Assembly: GCA_032160165.1 (NCBI GenBank)
Contig: JAVHWA010000182.1
Span: forward strand, 1 to 64,000
DNA length: 64,000 nt
Origin: QHXM01 sp032160165
GTDB lineage: Bacteria; Acidobacteriota; Blastocatellia; Pyrinomonadales; Pyrinomonadaceae
Direction: 5' to 3'
Shown here: one piece after another, positions 16,720 to 25,157 of the stretch
Numbering within the stretch: the first letter of the stretch is position 1
Layout of the letters: the number at the start of each line of letters is the position of its first letter
Program-made: the position numbers and the translations under genes
Notes under the pieces: generated by a model
The model's database searches: none
What the model saw: the letters and a program-made list of their open reading frames with translations, nothing else
What the model was told of the DNA's origin: nothing

Positions 16720-18171
16720 TCATTTCGGCCCGCTGGTGAGAGTGTTGCCGTCCGCGTCGAAAAGCGTCACTTCACCATATTGCGCTACCTGGTCTTTCAC
16801 CTTGTCATAGTCGCCTACGATCACGACCGCGAATCCTGACGCATCGAAATATTTTGAAGCCGCTTTCTGAATGTCGGCCGTCGTTAGTGCTTCGATCTTT
16901 GGCCTGAAGGTCGTGATGAAGTCTTTCGGAAGGTCGTACAGATAGACGGTATTGATGCGGCCTGCCAAGCCTGCCTGGCTGGCGAGCTCAACTGAAAAAT
17001 TACCGGTGCTGTAGGTTTTCGCCGCATCCAGCTCTTCCGCCGTCACTGGAGCAGTACGCATCCGCTCGAGCTCGAAGAAGATCTCTTTTAACGTCGGGCC
17101 GGTGACTTCGTTCCGCACCGACGCCCCTGTGAGAAAGTAACCCGACCGTTGGAGCGTGCTGGACGTGCTGAACGGCGAGTAGGTGTAGCCCTTATCCTCG
17201 CGGATGTTTCTGGTCAGCCGTGAGTAGAAGGAGCCGCCGAATATCGTGTCGGCGGTGCGAATTGCGAAGTAGTCTGCGTCCTTACGCGCGATTGTGACGT
17301 TGCCCAGATAAATGGTCGACTGGATCGAGCCCGGGCGGTTGACGAAAAATATTTGGCGTTTCGCGCGAGGCGCCGGAGTTATCGATGGCTCCGCAGGCAA
17401 CTGGTGGTTCTTCCACGAGCCGAATGCTTTCTCGATCTCCGCGTAGAGCTTATCGGGAGTGAAATCTCCCACAACCACCAGGAACGAATTATTCGGCGCG
17501 TAGTATGTCGCGGCAAACTCCTTCAGATTCTCGCGAGTGAGCGCGTTGATCGCCTTCTCATCGGCGAGCACGAACCCGTACGGGTGATCTCCGAAGATGG
17601 TCTTTTGAAATCTCTCGTTGGCCAGAAAATTCGGGTCGGCCCGCGCCGCACGGATCCCGGCGATCGTATTGGTCTTGGCCAGCGCTACCTCGCTCTGAGG
17701 GTAGGCCGGATGTTCCACCACGTCGCTCATCAGGCCCAGGAGCTGCGATGAGAATTCGGACAACGCAGAGGCCGACATGATGGTTGCGTCGCCGTTTGTA
17801 TTGAGACCGAGCCCTCCTCCGATCGAGCGCAATTGCTCTTTGATCTGCCTGCTCGAACGCGTGTCCGTACCTTCGTTAGCGACGGCAGCAGCAATTTGTG
17901 CGATGCCCGGTAGCTTGTCACGTCCAGTGGCCTGGCCGGCTCGGATCGTGAGAAGCGCGGTAATCTTCGGTACGTTTGGCAGGGGCGCCAATACCACGGT
18001 CAAACCATTCGCCAGCTTCTTCTCGGTGATCTTCGGCAGATTAACCGGTCGCGCCGCGCCTGGAAGCGGCGGCGTCTTCTGTTGCCCAAAGGCCACCGAC
18101 GAGACCAGCACGCCTGCCATCATCAGCGCGCACCCAAGGCATGCTGCCGCGAAAATCTTTCGAGTCATCAT
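16720..18171 (-). CDS. M16 family peptidase, non-catalytic subunit
   Basis: 483 residues with a signal peptide (ACLGCALMMAGVLVSSVAFGQQ). The fold is M16/pitrilysin: KKLANGLTVVLAPLPNVPKITALLTIRAG opens the first half, and the second half carries GSFYSRLTRNIREDKGYTYSPFS, a conserved R/Y substrate-binding segment. The HxxEH zinc motif is replaced by GIAQIAAAVAN, so this chain cannot be catalytic. It overlaps the upstream gene by ATGA, and that gene has an intact HxxEH. The pair therefore probably forms an active/inactive heterodimer in the periplasm, as mitochondrial processing peptidase and several bacterial M16B pairs do. Confidence 0.88.
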   Translation of the reverse strand: MMTRKIFAAACLGCALMMAGVLVSSVAFGQQKTPPLPGAARPVNLPKITEKKLANGLTVVLAPLPNVPKITALLTIRAGQATGRDKLPGIAQIAAAVANEGTDTRSSRQIKEQLRSIGGGLGLNTNGDATIMSASALSEFSSQLLGLMSDVVEHPAYPQSEVALAKTNTIAGIRAARADPNFLANERFQKTIFGDHPYGFVLADEKAINALTRENLKEFAATYYAPNNSFLVVVGDFTPDKLYAEIEKAFGSWKNHQLPAEPSITPAPRAKRQIFFVNRPGSIQSTIYLGNVTIARKDADYFAIRTADTIFGGSFYSRLTRNIREDKGYTYSPFSTSSTLQRSGYFLTGASVRNEVTGPTLKEIFFELERMRTAPVTAEELDAAKTYSTGNFSVELASQAGLAGRINTVYLYDLPKDFITTFRPKIEALTTADIQKAASKYFDASGFAVVIVGDYDKVKDQVAQYGEVTLFDADGNTLTSGPK

Positions 18172-19541
18172 TGTTTCTCTCCCTTCGGTTCGGGAACACG
18201 ATCGATCACGGTTCGATTCTCAGGTACATAATATTTCTTCGCCACCGCTTTGATTTGTGCGACGGTGACGCCCTCAAACGGAACCAGTGCGGTATTGATG
18301 GCCTTGGGGTCATCACGAAACAGTGCAAGACTCGAAAGCAGATGTGCCTTGCCGAACGTAGATTCGAGCTGATTGTAGTAGTTCGAGCGGAACCGCACCT
18401 TGGCGTCGGCCAGCTCTTTTTCGGTCACGCCGTTCTGGGCTATCTCGGCCAAAACAACGTCCATCTCTTTGACGATATCGTCACCAGTATGGCCGGACTT
18501 GTAGGTCGTCCGCGTCGTCATGATCATGGGTCCGAAGTAATCGAACTCGTTGCCGAAGAGATTTACAGCCCCAGTCATGTCCAGACTGAGCTCCTTCTCC
18601 TTCACCAGCCGCTGATAGAAACGAGAGCTCTCGTCCCCCTGCAATATCAAATTGAGCAGCACGGCGGGCGCAAAGTCGGCCGAGTTCTGTTCGGGAGCGT
18701 GATAACCGACGGCCAGGGCCGGTACGGTGGCAAGCTTGTCCGACTGCTTTATTCGCTTCTCTTTGGTCTGAGCGGGTTCGGTTATGTCGGGCCGGGCAGG
18801 CTGTGGTTGAGTAGGAATGCTCGAGAAATACTTTTCCACCATCTTCCTTACTTCACCCGGCTCGACGTCCCCGGCGATAGTCAGCACCGCGTTGTTGGGC
18901 GCGTAGTAGGTTTTGAAGAAAGAGCGCACATCTTCGATGGTGGCTGCTTCTATGTCTTTCAAGTCGCCGTAGCCGTTGTGCGAGTTGTAATAGTTCTGGT
19001 TTGCGTTGCCCCAGAGGTCGATCCACTCGAATAGACCATACGGCTGGTTAAGAACATTGACGCGCACTTCTTCGCTCACCACGTTCTGTTGGTTTTTGAG
19101 GTTTTCAGGCGTCACGTCGAGCGAGCGCATTCGGTCCGCTTCCAGCCAAAGCCCCATCTCGACGCGATCCGACGGAAGCGTTTCGAAGTAATTGGTGTAG
19201 TCGAAATCAGTATGTCCGTTAAGGCTGCCGCCGTTGGCTTCGACATACTTGGCGTGCTCAAATTTCTTCACGTTGGCTGAACCCTGAAACATCATGTGCT
19301 CGAAGAGGTGGGCAAAGCCTGTACGGCCCTTTGGCTCTATTCGAAAACCGACGTTGTAGTAAACGGCCACCGTCACTACCGGCGCTACGTGATCTTCCGA
19401 GATCACTACTCGAAGACCATTCGGCAGTTTGTAGTAGACGACTGGAATTTCCAGGGTCTTTGCTGTAGCGGCGGGCGAGATCGCCGTCAAGACGAGGACG
19501 GCTGCGATTAGCCATCCCAGCTTCCTGTGAAAGCGACGCAT
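18168..19541 (-). CDS. M16 family zinc metallopeptidase, catalytic subunit
   Basis: 457 residues. Signal peptide at the N-terminus (LIAAVLVLTAISPAATA). The inverted zinc motif HLFEH is at ~81-85, with the downstream Glu in QQNVVSEEVR at ~155. The second half has NLILQGDESSRFYQRLVKEKELSLDM, the arm that binds the substrate chain. It is expected to degrade peptides or misfolded proteins in the periplasm together with the non-catalytic partner encoded by the next gene, whose start overlaps this stop (ATGA). A long open frame on the opposite strand over this gene is a shadow. Confidence 0.9.
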   Translation of the reverse strand: MRRFHRKLGWLIAAVLVLTAISPAATAKTLEIPVVYYKLPNGLRVVISEDHVAPVVTVAVYYNVGFRIEPKGRTGFAHLFEHMMFQGSANVKKFEHAKYVEANGGSLNGHTDFDYTNYFETLPSDRVEMGLWLEADRMRSLDVTPENLKNQQNVVSEEVRVNVLNQPYGLFEWIDLWGNANQNYYNSHNGYGDLKDIEAATIEDVRSFFKTYYAPNNAVLTIAGDVEPGEVRKMVEKYFSSIPTQPQPARPDITEPAQTKEKRIKQSDKLATVPALAVGYHAPEQNSADFAPAVLLNLILQGDESSRFYQRLVKEKELSLDMTGAVNLFGNEFDYFGPMIMTTRTTYKSGHTGDDIVKEMDVVLAEIAQNGVTEKELADAKVRFRSNYYNQLESTFGKAHLLSSLALFRDDPKAINTALVPFEGVTVAQIKAVAKKYYVPENRTVIDRVPEPKGEKQ

Positions 19542-19876
19542 AAGGTTTGTCTCCAGATTTAGAAGTTTGCTGCCCGGGACGTTTGAAGATTAGGTCATAC
19601 GCTGGAGGAAGGCGAAATGTTGCGGGAAAGTTTAGTGTCCTAATTTCACGGGCGCATAGAGTACCAAACTTGGTTGGGCTTTTCTTTGCTCAGGCCCGAC
19701 TAAAGTCGGTACCCCGAACGCCTCCAATCACGGTCGGACACTTCCGAAACGAGCGTCGCGCCCGACGGGGTCACTGACTGATGTGTTATACTGTCCGGCT
19801 AAATTCAATCCAGTGGATGTCTGCGAAAATAAGAGGACTCACCGGGTTTTCAGGGAGAGTAGAGTAAAGAATTACA
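19542..19876. other. Divergent intergenic region between M16 operon and rnj
   Basis: 335 bp that should hold promoters for both directions. It contains the palindrome CCGAC-TAAA-GTCGG (19696-19709), of the same type as the one at 16585. A -10-like TATACT at 19787-19792 lies about 85 bp before the RNase J start, with no convincing -35 at the right distance. No small gene is visible. Confidence 0.45.
19696..19709. repeat. Small palindrome with TAAA loop
   Basis: CCGAC-TAAA-GTCGG, a 5-bp stem with the same TAAA loop as the palindrome at 16585-16604. No U-tract follows. Confidence 0.45.
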
Positions 19877-21538
19877 GTGGGTAACGTTTTAGAGATCATC
19901 CCACTCGGCGGCATCGGCGAGTTTGGGATGAATTGTATGGCTGTGCGCTACGAGGATGAGATGATCGTCATCGACGCCGGCATGGGTTTCCCGGAAGAGA
20001 GCGTTTATGGCGTAGACGTTTGCGTTCCTGACTTTGATTTTCTCGAGCAGTACAGGGAAAACATCACCGCCATTATCCTCACACACGGGCACGAAGATCA
20101 TTTAGGTGCTCTGCCTTATATTCTCAAGAAGTTCAACGTCCCGGTTTACGCCTCACATTTCACCGTCGGACTAGCTGAAAGAAAACTCGAAGAGCACGAT
20201 CTGCTTGGCGACACACTGATTCACAGGGTAGAGCCGCGCCAGGTCGTCGAACTGGGGCCTTTCGCAATCGAGTTCATTCGCGCATCGCATTCGTTAGTCG
20301 ACTGTTTCTCGCTCGCCATCAAAACCCCCGTCGGAACAATTGTCCATACGGGTGATTACAAAGTCGATGAAACTCCTGTCATAGGCGAACCGATTGATCT
20401 GCGCACGCTGAGAAGCTACGGGCAGGAAGGCGTTCTGGCGCTGCTTTCCGATTCGACAAACGCAACGGTTCCCGGTCGTACTCCTTCGGAGCGCGCAGTC
20501 ATTCCGGCGTTCGAGGAAATTTTCGGAGAAGCAAAAGGCCGCATCATTGTCGCCGCCTTCGCCTCCTCAATCCATCGGCTTCAAATCGTGCTTGATATAG
20601 CCCAGCAGTTCAACCGAAAGGTCTGCGTCCTTGGCCGCTCGATGCAAAAGAACGTCGAGATTGCAGACGAGCTTGGCTATCTTGATATTCCCGATGGGTT
20701 GTTGGTCAGCTTGAACGAGACGAAAAGGATGGACGATGACGAAGTCGTCTTCCTCGTGACCGGTTCTCAGGGCGAGCCTCGCGCAGCGCTTTCGCAGATG
20801 GCGACGCAGAGCTACAAAGGCATGACGATTGAAGAGGGCGATACGGTAGTCCTGTCGGCGCGTATCATACCGGGAAACGAGCGGGCTATCTCGCGGCTGA
20901 TCGGATATATCTACAAACGCGGGGCCAACATCATAGAAGAGAAGCGCAGGCTGGTTCACGTCAGCGGCCACGCCTCGCAGGAGGATATCAAGATCATGAC
21001 GGAGGCGGTGCGGCCTAAGTTCGTGATCCCCATCCATGGCGAATATCGAATGCTCTTTCGTCATAAGGAGTTTGTCAAAAACCACCTCGGGTACGCGGAA
21101 GAGAACATCATCCTGATAGAGAATGGCGACGTGCTGGAGCTCGATGGGGAACGGGCGGTGGTTGTCGATAAGCGCGAGGTCAAACGCACCTTTATCGACG
21201 ACACGGGTTTCGAGGAGATCGACAGCGAGACCGTGCGCCAGCGTAAGCAGCTCGCGTATGACGGAGTCGTCACGCTGGTCGTCACGATTAATGAAGAGAC
21301 AGGCGCGCTCGAGGCGCCACCGGAGATCATCGCCCGCGGCCTGCTTGGGGGTGACGGATCGAACGGGTTCATCAAGGACGCTCAGAAGGCAGTTGCAAAA
21401 GCGGTGGAGAGTTCTCCGTTATCCGAGCGACACGACACAAGCCTGCTCAAAGAAGTGGTACGACTTGGGCTCAAGCGGTTCATTCAAAAGCAGACGGGCG
21501 CCAAACCCGTAATCATGCCGGTTATTGTGCAGGTGTGA
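19877..21538 (+). CDS. rnj: Ribonuclease J
   Basis: 553 residues from a GTG. The metallo-beta-lactamase domain has the metal motif THGHEDHLGA (~73-82), an Asp in GDYKVD and a His in SGHAS. The beta-CASP part is marked by SDSTNATVPGRTPSE and GRSMQKN, and the C-terminal part by VIPIHGEYRML and a ~100-residue tail domain. The length is that of the RNase J1/J2 family. It is a 5'-3' exonuclease and endonuclease for mRNA turnover and rRNA trimming. There is a GGGAGAG at 19852 but it is too far away to act as the ribosome site, so initiation may be weak. The gene is followed by an inverted-repeat element. Confidence 0.93.
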   Translation: MGNVLEIIPLGGIGEFGMNCMAVRYEDEMIVIDAGMGFPEESVYGVDVCVPDFDFLEQYRENITAIILTHGHEDHLGALPYILKKFNVPVYASHFTVGLAERKLEEHDLLGDTLIHRVEPRQVVELGPFAIEFIRASHSLVDCFSLAIKTPVGTIVHTGDYKVDETPVIGEPIDLRTLRSYGQEGVLALLSDSTNATVPGRTPSERAVIPAFEEIFGEAKGRIIVAAFASSIHRLQIVLDIAQQFNRKVCVLGRSMQKNVEIADELGYLDIPDGLLVSLNETKRMDDDEVVFLVTGSQGEPRAALSQMATQSYKGMTIEEGDTVVLSARIIPGNERAISRLIGYIYKRGANIIEEKRRLVHVSGHASQEDIKIMTEAVRPKFVIPIHGEYRMLFRHKEFVKNHLGYAEENIILIENGDVLELDGERAVVVDKREVKRTFIDDTGFEEIDSETVRQRKQLAYDGVVTLVVTINEETGALEAPPEIIARGLLGGDGSNGFIKDAQKAVAKAVESSPLSERHDTSLLKEVVRLGLKRFIQKQTGAKPVIMPVIVQV

Positions 21539-21544
21539 AAAGCA

Positions 21545-21691
21545 GGATGCAGGATTCAGCAGTCAGGACTCAGATGTTGGATGTCAGATATCAGATGTTG
21601 GCAGGCAAGCGCTAGTCTTAGCTCGCTCTGGGAATTGACACCGGAATTCTCAGTTCTGAATCCTGATTTCTGGGTCCTGAGTCCTGCCTCC
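21545..21691. repeat. Heptamer inverted-repeat element, copy 1 of a duplicated pair
   Basis: The outer arms carry GGATTCAG/GGACTCAG units on the left and CCTGATT/CCTGAGT units on the right. The inner part also contains ATGTTGG/ATGTCAG units. The 69-bp core (21579-21647) recurs in reverse complement at 22192-22260 with four mismatches. It fills the gap between rnj and the ACT gene. Confidence 0.9.
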
Positions 21692-21692
21692 T

Positions 21693-22145
21693 ATGCCCTC
21701 GATGCCCGAAACAGACATCGCCGAGCTTTTACGCGGAGCCCGCGTGGAAGTGGCTCCCGCAACTTATTTCCTGGTTGGCTTGCGGCATGACGATTGGAGC
21801 CGCCTGCTCGAGAATCCCGAACTCAGCCCGCGTGGAACCGCGCCTTTTATGGTATTGAAAGACGCGCACGAGGTAACTCTTCTACTTGATGAAGAGGACT
21901 GGCGAACCATTCGCCACGCGGTTCGCGACGCGCGAGTTGAACCAGACTTTCGGCTGCTGACTTTCGATGTTGAGCTCGACTGGAAAACGGTCGGCTTTCT
22001 TGCGCGGTTAACACAGATTCTTGCAGACGCAAACATAAGTTGTGGGGCCCTCTCGGCCTTTTCGCGCGATCACGTGCTTATCAAACAGGATGATTTGGGT
22101 GCAGCCTTGCGTGTGTTGGGTGCGCATGTTGCCGAGTTGTGTTGA
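21693..22145 (+). CDS. ACT-domain protein
   Basis: 150 residues. The N-terminal half (~20-75) is APATYFLVGLRHDDWSRLLENP followed by FMVLKDAHEVTLLLDEEDW. The C-terminal half (~88-148) begins FRLLTFDVELDWKTVGFLARLTQILADANISC and ends VLIKQDDLGAALRVL. The second half is an ACT-type fold (beta-alpha-beta, with the Gly/Asp turn replaced), like the small CASTOR/ACT_7-type proteins that bind amino acids. No enzymatic domain is attached. The gene stands alone between two copies of the same repeat element in opposite orientation, which would allow inversion of this segment. The start ATG lies 2 bp after the first element; the next ATG (21702) is also possible. Confidence 0.75.
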   Translation: MPSMPETDIAELLRGARVEVAPATYFLVGLRHDDWSRLLENPELSPRGTAPFMVLKDAHEVTLLLDEEDWRTIRHAVRDARVEPDFRLLTFDVELDWKTVGFLARLTQILADANISCGALSAFSRDHVLIKQDDLGAALRVLGAHVAELC

Positions 22146-22152
22146 TGCGAGG

Positions 22153-22294
22153 CGGAACTCAGGACTCAGGACTCAGGACTCAGGAGTCAGGATTCCGGTG
22201 TTAATTCCCGGAGAGAGCTGAGACTAGCGCTTGCCTGCCAACATCTGATATCTGACATCCGACACCTGAGTCCTGAATCCTGAGTCCTGATTCA
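22153..22294. repeat. Heptamer inverted-repeat element, copy 2 of the duplicated pair
   Basis: The left arm consists of about four perfect GGACTCA units (22155-22182). The core 22192-22260 is the reverse complement of 21579-21647 (65 of 69 identical). The right arm is CCTGAGT units up to 22290. The element ends six bases before the SDR start. Confidence 0.9.
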
Positions 22295-22300
22295 TCCGTC

Positions 22301-23071
22301 ATGTTCGATTGGTCGCAAAAAGTAGTCTTCATTACCGGCGCATCGAGCGGCATCGGTCGCGGGCTCGCGATTGCGCTTGGCAAACGCGGCGCATCGCTCG
22401 GCCTGTTAGCGAGACGAGTAGAAGTGCTGAACGAAATCGCCACGCAGATCGAGGCTGCCGGCGGTCACGCGCTTGCGCTTGCCGCTGATGTAACTGACGC
22501 GGAAGCAGTGCGAGCTGCGGCGGATTTATTGCGCGAAAAGTTTGGACGTATCGACATCCTCGTCGCCAATGCGGGGATTGCGGGCCTCAGTGACGCAAAG
22601 GATTTGAATCCGAGCGACGTCGCTGATGTTGTTCGCACGAATGTTGTTGGCGCGATTAACAGCGTGGCCGCCGTCCTGCCGGAGATGCTCGAACGCAACA
22701 GCGGTCAATTGGTTGCGATGTCGAGCCTGGCCGCTTACCGTGGTTTGCCGAAGTCGGGTGCATATTGCGCGAGCAAGGCGGCGGTCTCTGCCTTTTTCGA
22801 AAGCGTTCGTCTGGATTTGCGCGAGACGAATATCGATGTCACCATCATTCACCCTGGTTTCATTAAGACACCGCTGACTGCCGGGCGCCAAAACAAAATG
22901 CCTTACCTGATGGAACTCGACGATGGGATTAGAAAGATCGTGCGAGCAATACGGGAGCGCAAGAAGTCTTACTCATTCCCGTGGCAGCTTGCTACCATAG
23001 CGCGCCTGGGGATGTTGATGCCGGTTGCGATGTACGATCGAATCGCATCCAGGCGTTCATATCGCGAATGA
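22301..23071 (+). CDS. Short-chain dehydrogenase/reductase
   Basis: 256 residues. The classical SDR motifs are present: cofactor site TGASSGIGRG (~13-22), NAG in LVANAGIAG, and the catalytic Ser (AMSSLAAYRG) with YxxxK (YCASKAA). The Arg-rich segment LARRV after beta-2 favours NADP(H). The C-terminal part (KIVRAIRERKKSYSFPWQLATIARLG) is like the DltE/YqjQ-type SDRs that act on lipids or carbonyl compounds; the substrate cannot be told. The start abuts a repeat element, and there is no clear ribosome site other than sequence within it. Confidence 0.9.
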   Translation: MFDWSQKVVFITGASSGIGRGLAIALGKRGASLGLLARRVEVLNEIATQIEAAGGHALALAADVTDAEAVRAAADLLREKFGRIDILVANAGIAGLSDAKDLNPSDVADVVRTNVVGAINSVAAVLPEMLERNSGQLVAMSSLAAYRGLPKSGAYCASKAAVSAFFESVRLDLRETNIDVTIIHPGFIKTPLTAGRQNKMPYLMELDDGIRKIVRAIRERKKSYSFPWQLATIARLGMLMPVAMYDRIASRRSYRE

Positions 23072-23169
23072 GGCGGTACGTTCAGAGTCCTATTTTGCGA
23101 ATTCGGAACTTGGTGTAAAGTATTGGAGTCTGTCCCGCAATACGACGTAGGGCAGTGATGAGGTAGACC

Positions 23170-23361
23170 GTGCGAGATGAAACGCTGATCGAAAAGATCA
23201 AAAGCTTACCGCCGGATCAGGTTGCGGAGGTCGAAGATTTCGTTGACTTCTTATCTCAGCGCGAGGATCGACGACTAGTAGAATCCGCCAAGAAACTCTC
23301 CGAGAATAGTTTCCAGCACGAATGGAATAATTCCGACGATGCCGACTACGACCAACTATAG
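23170..23361 (+). CDS. Antitoxin-like protein of the DUF2281 type
   Basis: 63 residues from a GTG, with GAGGTAG just upstream. The sequence LIEKIKSLPPDQVAEVEDFVDFL is the hallmark of the small DUF2281-type antitoxins that accompany MazF/PemK toxins. The C-terminal half (AKKLSENSFQHEWNNSDDADYDQL) is acidic and probably wraps the toxin. The last 23 bp overlap the start of the toxin frame, the usual arrangement for such pairs. The partner is broken by a frameshift, so the antitoxin may be a relic. Confidence 0.75.
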   Translation: MRDETLIEKIKSLPPDQVAEVEDFVDFLSQREDRRLVESAKKLSENSFQHEWNNSDDADYDQL

Positions 23362-23685
23362 TTTCGGTGACAGAGGCTTGGTTCCGTTTCCTTTTACGGA
23401 CCAGACCACCACCAAGAAACGTCCGGCAATCGTTGTCAGCTCTTCCTCTTATAACTTGACGCGCCCTGACCTCATTCTAATAGCCATAACATCTCGAATC
23501 CGAGCGGGAAGGGCAATTGACGAGGTTGTGATCGTCGACTGGGAAAGGGCTGGCCTGCTCAAGCTTCAGTGATCAAGCCTGTGCTAACGACAATCGAACA
23601 ACGATTAGTTTTGCGAAAACGCGGCAAACTGGAAGAATTGGATCGGACTGCGCTGCGAGATCTGCTAGACAACATTATTGGCTGA
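23339..23685 (+). pseudogene. MazF/PemK-type toxin broken by a single-base deletion
   Basis: The frame from the ATG at 23339 gives FGDRGLVPFPFTDQTTTKKRPAIVV, the signature of MazF/PemK mRNA interferases, then stops at 23570-23572 after 77 residues. Read in the next frame from 23563, the following codons give ASVIKPVLTTIEQRLVLRKRG and on to LRDLLDNIIG with a stop at 23683-23685. That is the normal family C-terminus, so one base is missing near 23562 (expected AAGGCTTCA, found AAGCTTCA). Restored, the protein would be about 115 residues, the standard size. Either the toxin has been inactivated in this organism or there is an assembly error. Confidence 0.85.
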
Positions 23686-23702
23686 ATAGGGCCCTCAAAT
23701 TC

Positions 23703-24605
23703 ATGTCACTTCTTCAAGCTATCGTCCTCGGCATCGTACAAGGACTTACCGAATTCATTCCCATCAGCTCGACGGCGCATTTGATATTTGCCAGCCGAGC
23801 GATTGGACTCTATGAGAACGAGGCCTTGCGCGCCCAACTGACTACGGCAACGATTGCCGTCATCCAGTTGGGAACGCTGCTGGCCGTCCTCATATATTTC
23901 GCACGGGACATCTGGAAGATATCCTCGGCCTTTGTGCTCGATCACCTGGCGTTGATTAGGGGAAAGCGTAGCGAGGCTGCGCTGAGAGCTACCGAAGAGA
24001 CGGGTAGCGAGCAGAAGCTCTCGCACGATGCCTGGCTCGGTTGGCTCGTCATTATCGGGTCGCTGCCGATCGGCATCGTCGGTCTTGTCTTCAAGAAACA
24101 GATTGAGGGAACGTTCACTAAGAACCTCTGGGTGATTGCCACCATGATGATCGTGGTAGCAATCTTTCTCATCGTTGCCGAAGTGGTTGGTAAACGACAG
24201 AGAACCATGGAGGACCTCGGCCTGCGCGATGCTCTCGCCGTAGGCGGCACACAGGTGCTTTCATTGATTCCTGGGGCAAGTCGCTCGGGCTCGACGATCA
24301 TGGGAGGACTGTTTGCGGGAGAGACGCGCGAGACAGCGGCCCGGTTCTCATTTCTGCTTTCGATTCCCGCTATCGCGGCCAGCGGACTGCTCGAACTGAA
24401 AGAAGCAGTCCACAATTTGCCGAGCGACACTTATCCATCGCTTGCTGTCGCTACGATCGTCTCAGGGATCGTCGGCTATGCCTCCATTTGGTTTCTGCTT
24501 CGCTATCTAAGGACACATTCGACTGCGGTTTTCATCGGGTATCGGCTGATCGTTGGAGGCGTGATTCTGGGGCTTCTGCTGACGAAAACGATCCTGCCGG
24601 TATGA
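23703..24605 (+). CDS. uppP: Undecaprenyl-diphosphatase
   Basis: 300 residues with about eight membrane helices. The two signature loops are intact: LGIVQGLTEFIPISSTAHL near the N-terminus, with the catalytic Glu and Ser, and PGASRSGSTIMGGL at ~195, with the catalytic Arg. UppP (BacA) recycles the lipid carrier of peptidoglycan and O-antigen synthesis by removing a phosphate, and also gives bacitracin tolerance. It has a slightly longer cytoplasmic loop (~75-105, rich in Arg/Glu) than usual. The gene starts 17 bp after the end of the broken toxin gene and has no clear ribosome site. Confidence 0.93.
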   Translation: MSLLQAIVLGIVQGLTEFIPISSTAHLIFASRAIGLYENEALRAQLTTATIAVIQLGTLLAVLIYFARDIWKISSAFVLDHLALIRGKRSEAALRATEETGSEQKLSHDAWLGWLVIIGSLPIGIVGLVFKKQIEGTFTKNLWVIATMMIVVAIFLIVAEVVGKRQRTMEDLGLRDALAVGGTQVLSLIPGASRSGSTIMGGLFAGETRETAARFSFLLSIPAIAASGLLELKEAVHNLPSDTYPSLAVATIVSGIVGYASIWFLLRYLRTHSTAVFIGYRLIVGGVILGLLLTKTILPV

Positions 24606-24799
24606 AGAAAGCTCTGAGGCACAGTCGCGTCAAGTAGCAACCTTGTCAGCGAGTTCCGCCATATCGCTTAAACCATTTTCGCCCCTGCATTTCCTTACTG
24701 TTTTATTATTCTCCAAGTTCCGGTAAACTAGCTTCGCCCTTCCTCATCGGTCAGTAATTATCCGTCCGTATTGGACGAGAACGAGAGGGCAGGATTAGT

Positions 24800-25129
24800 T
24801 TGATAAATGAAGACTTGAACCGCGAGGCATCAGTGCCTTCGCAACGCCCACGCAGTCCGCGGGTGCCCGTCGATTTTAAGATTTCGATGGAGGCCATTAA
24901 TCCCGAAGGGGAAGCGATCGAGGTTGACGTCGCCGCTGTGAAGGTCAGCCGTGGAGGCGCGACACTGCTAACCGACGCGCCGGTCAAGCTGGGAGACAAG
25001 GTACGCCTGACGCCGCCCTACGGGCGTACGATAGCTGCCGAAGTAAATGGCGTTTGGACCGATGCGTCCGATGGCCAACAGCGCATCGGAGTGAAGCTGC
25101 TGGACGCCAACGGCTGGTTCGCAGAATAA
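24800..25129 (+). CDS. PilZ-domain protein
   Basis: 109 residues starting at TTG, with an AGGAT-type site upstream. The body is one PilZ domain: an RxPRVPVDF start in place of RRxxR, then VKVSRGGATL in place of the D/NxSxxG motif. The first PilZ motif keeps only part of its arginines (RPRSPR). In the second, the Asp/Asn is replaced (KVSRGG), so cyclic-di-GMP binding is uncertain. The beta-barrel end GVKLLD is normal. Single-domain PilZ proteins act as c-di-GMP receptors or as adaptors; the HD-GYP phosphodiesterase at 9204-11045 shows that c-di-GMP signalling exists in this organism. Confidence 0.75.
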   Translation: MINEDLNREASVPSQRPRSPRVPVDFKISMEAINPEGEAIEVDVAAVKVSRGGATLLTDAPVKLGDKVRLTPPYGRTIAAEVNGVWTDASDGQQRIGVKLLDANGWFAE

Positions 25130-25157
25130 GGGATGAGGGCGGAGGGATGACGGATGA
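25130..25157. repeat. Short array of GGGATGA-type units
   Basis: GGGATGA-GGGCGGA-GGGATGA-CGGATGA: four 7-bp units between the PilZ stop and the RecJ start; the second arm is not clear. The unit is the same as that of the element at 15469-15597, the only clear re-use of a unit at a different locus besides the GAGTTT family. Confidence 0.7.

Noticed and set aside
18141..19034. 297-codon open frame on the plus strand over the M16 peptidase gene
   Set aside because: It is antisense to a gene with an intact HxxEH motif and signal peptide, and its translation has no family resemblance.
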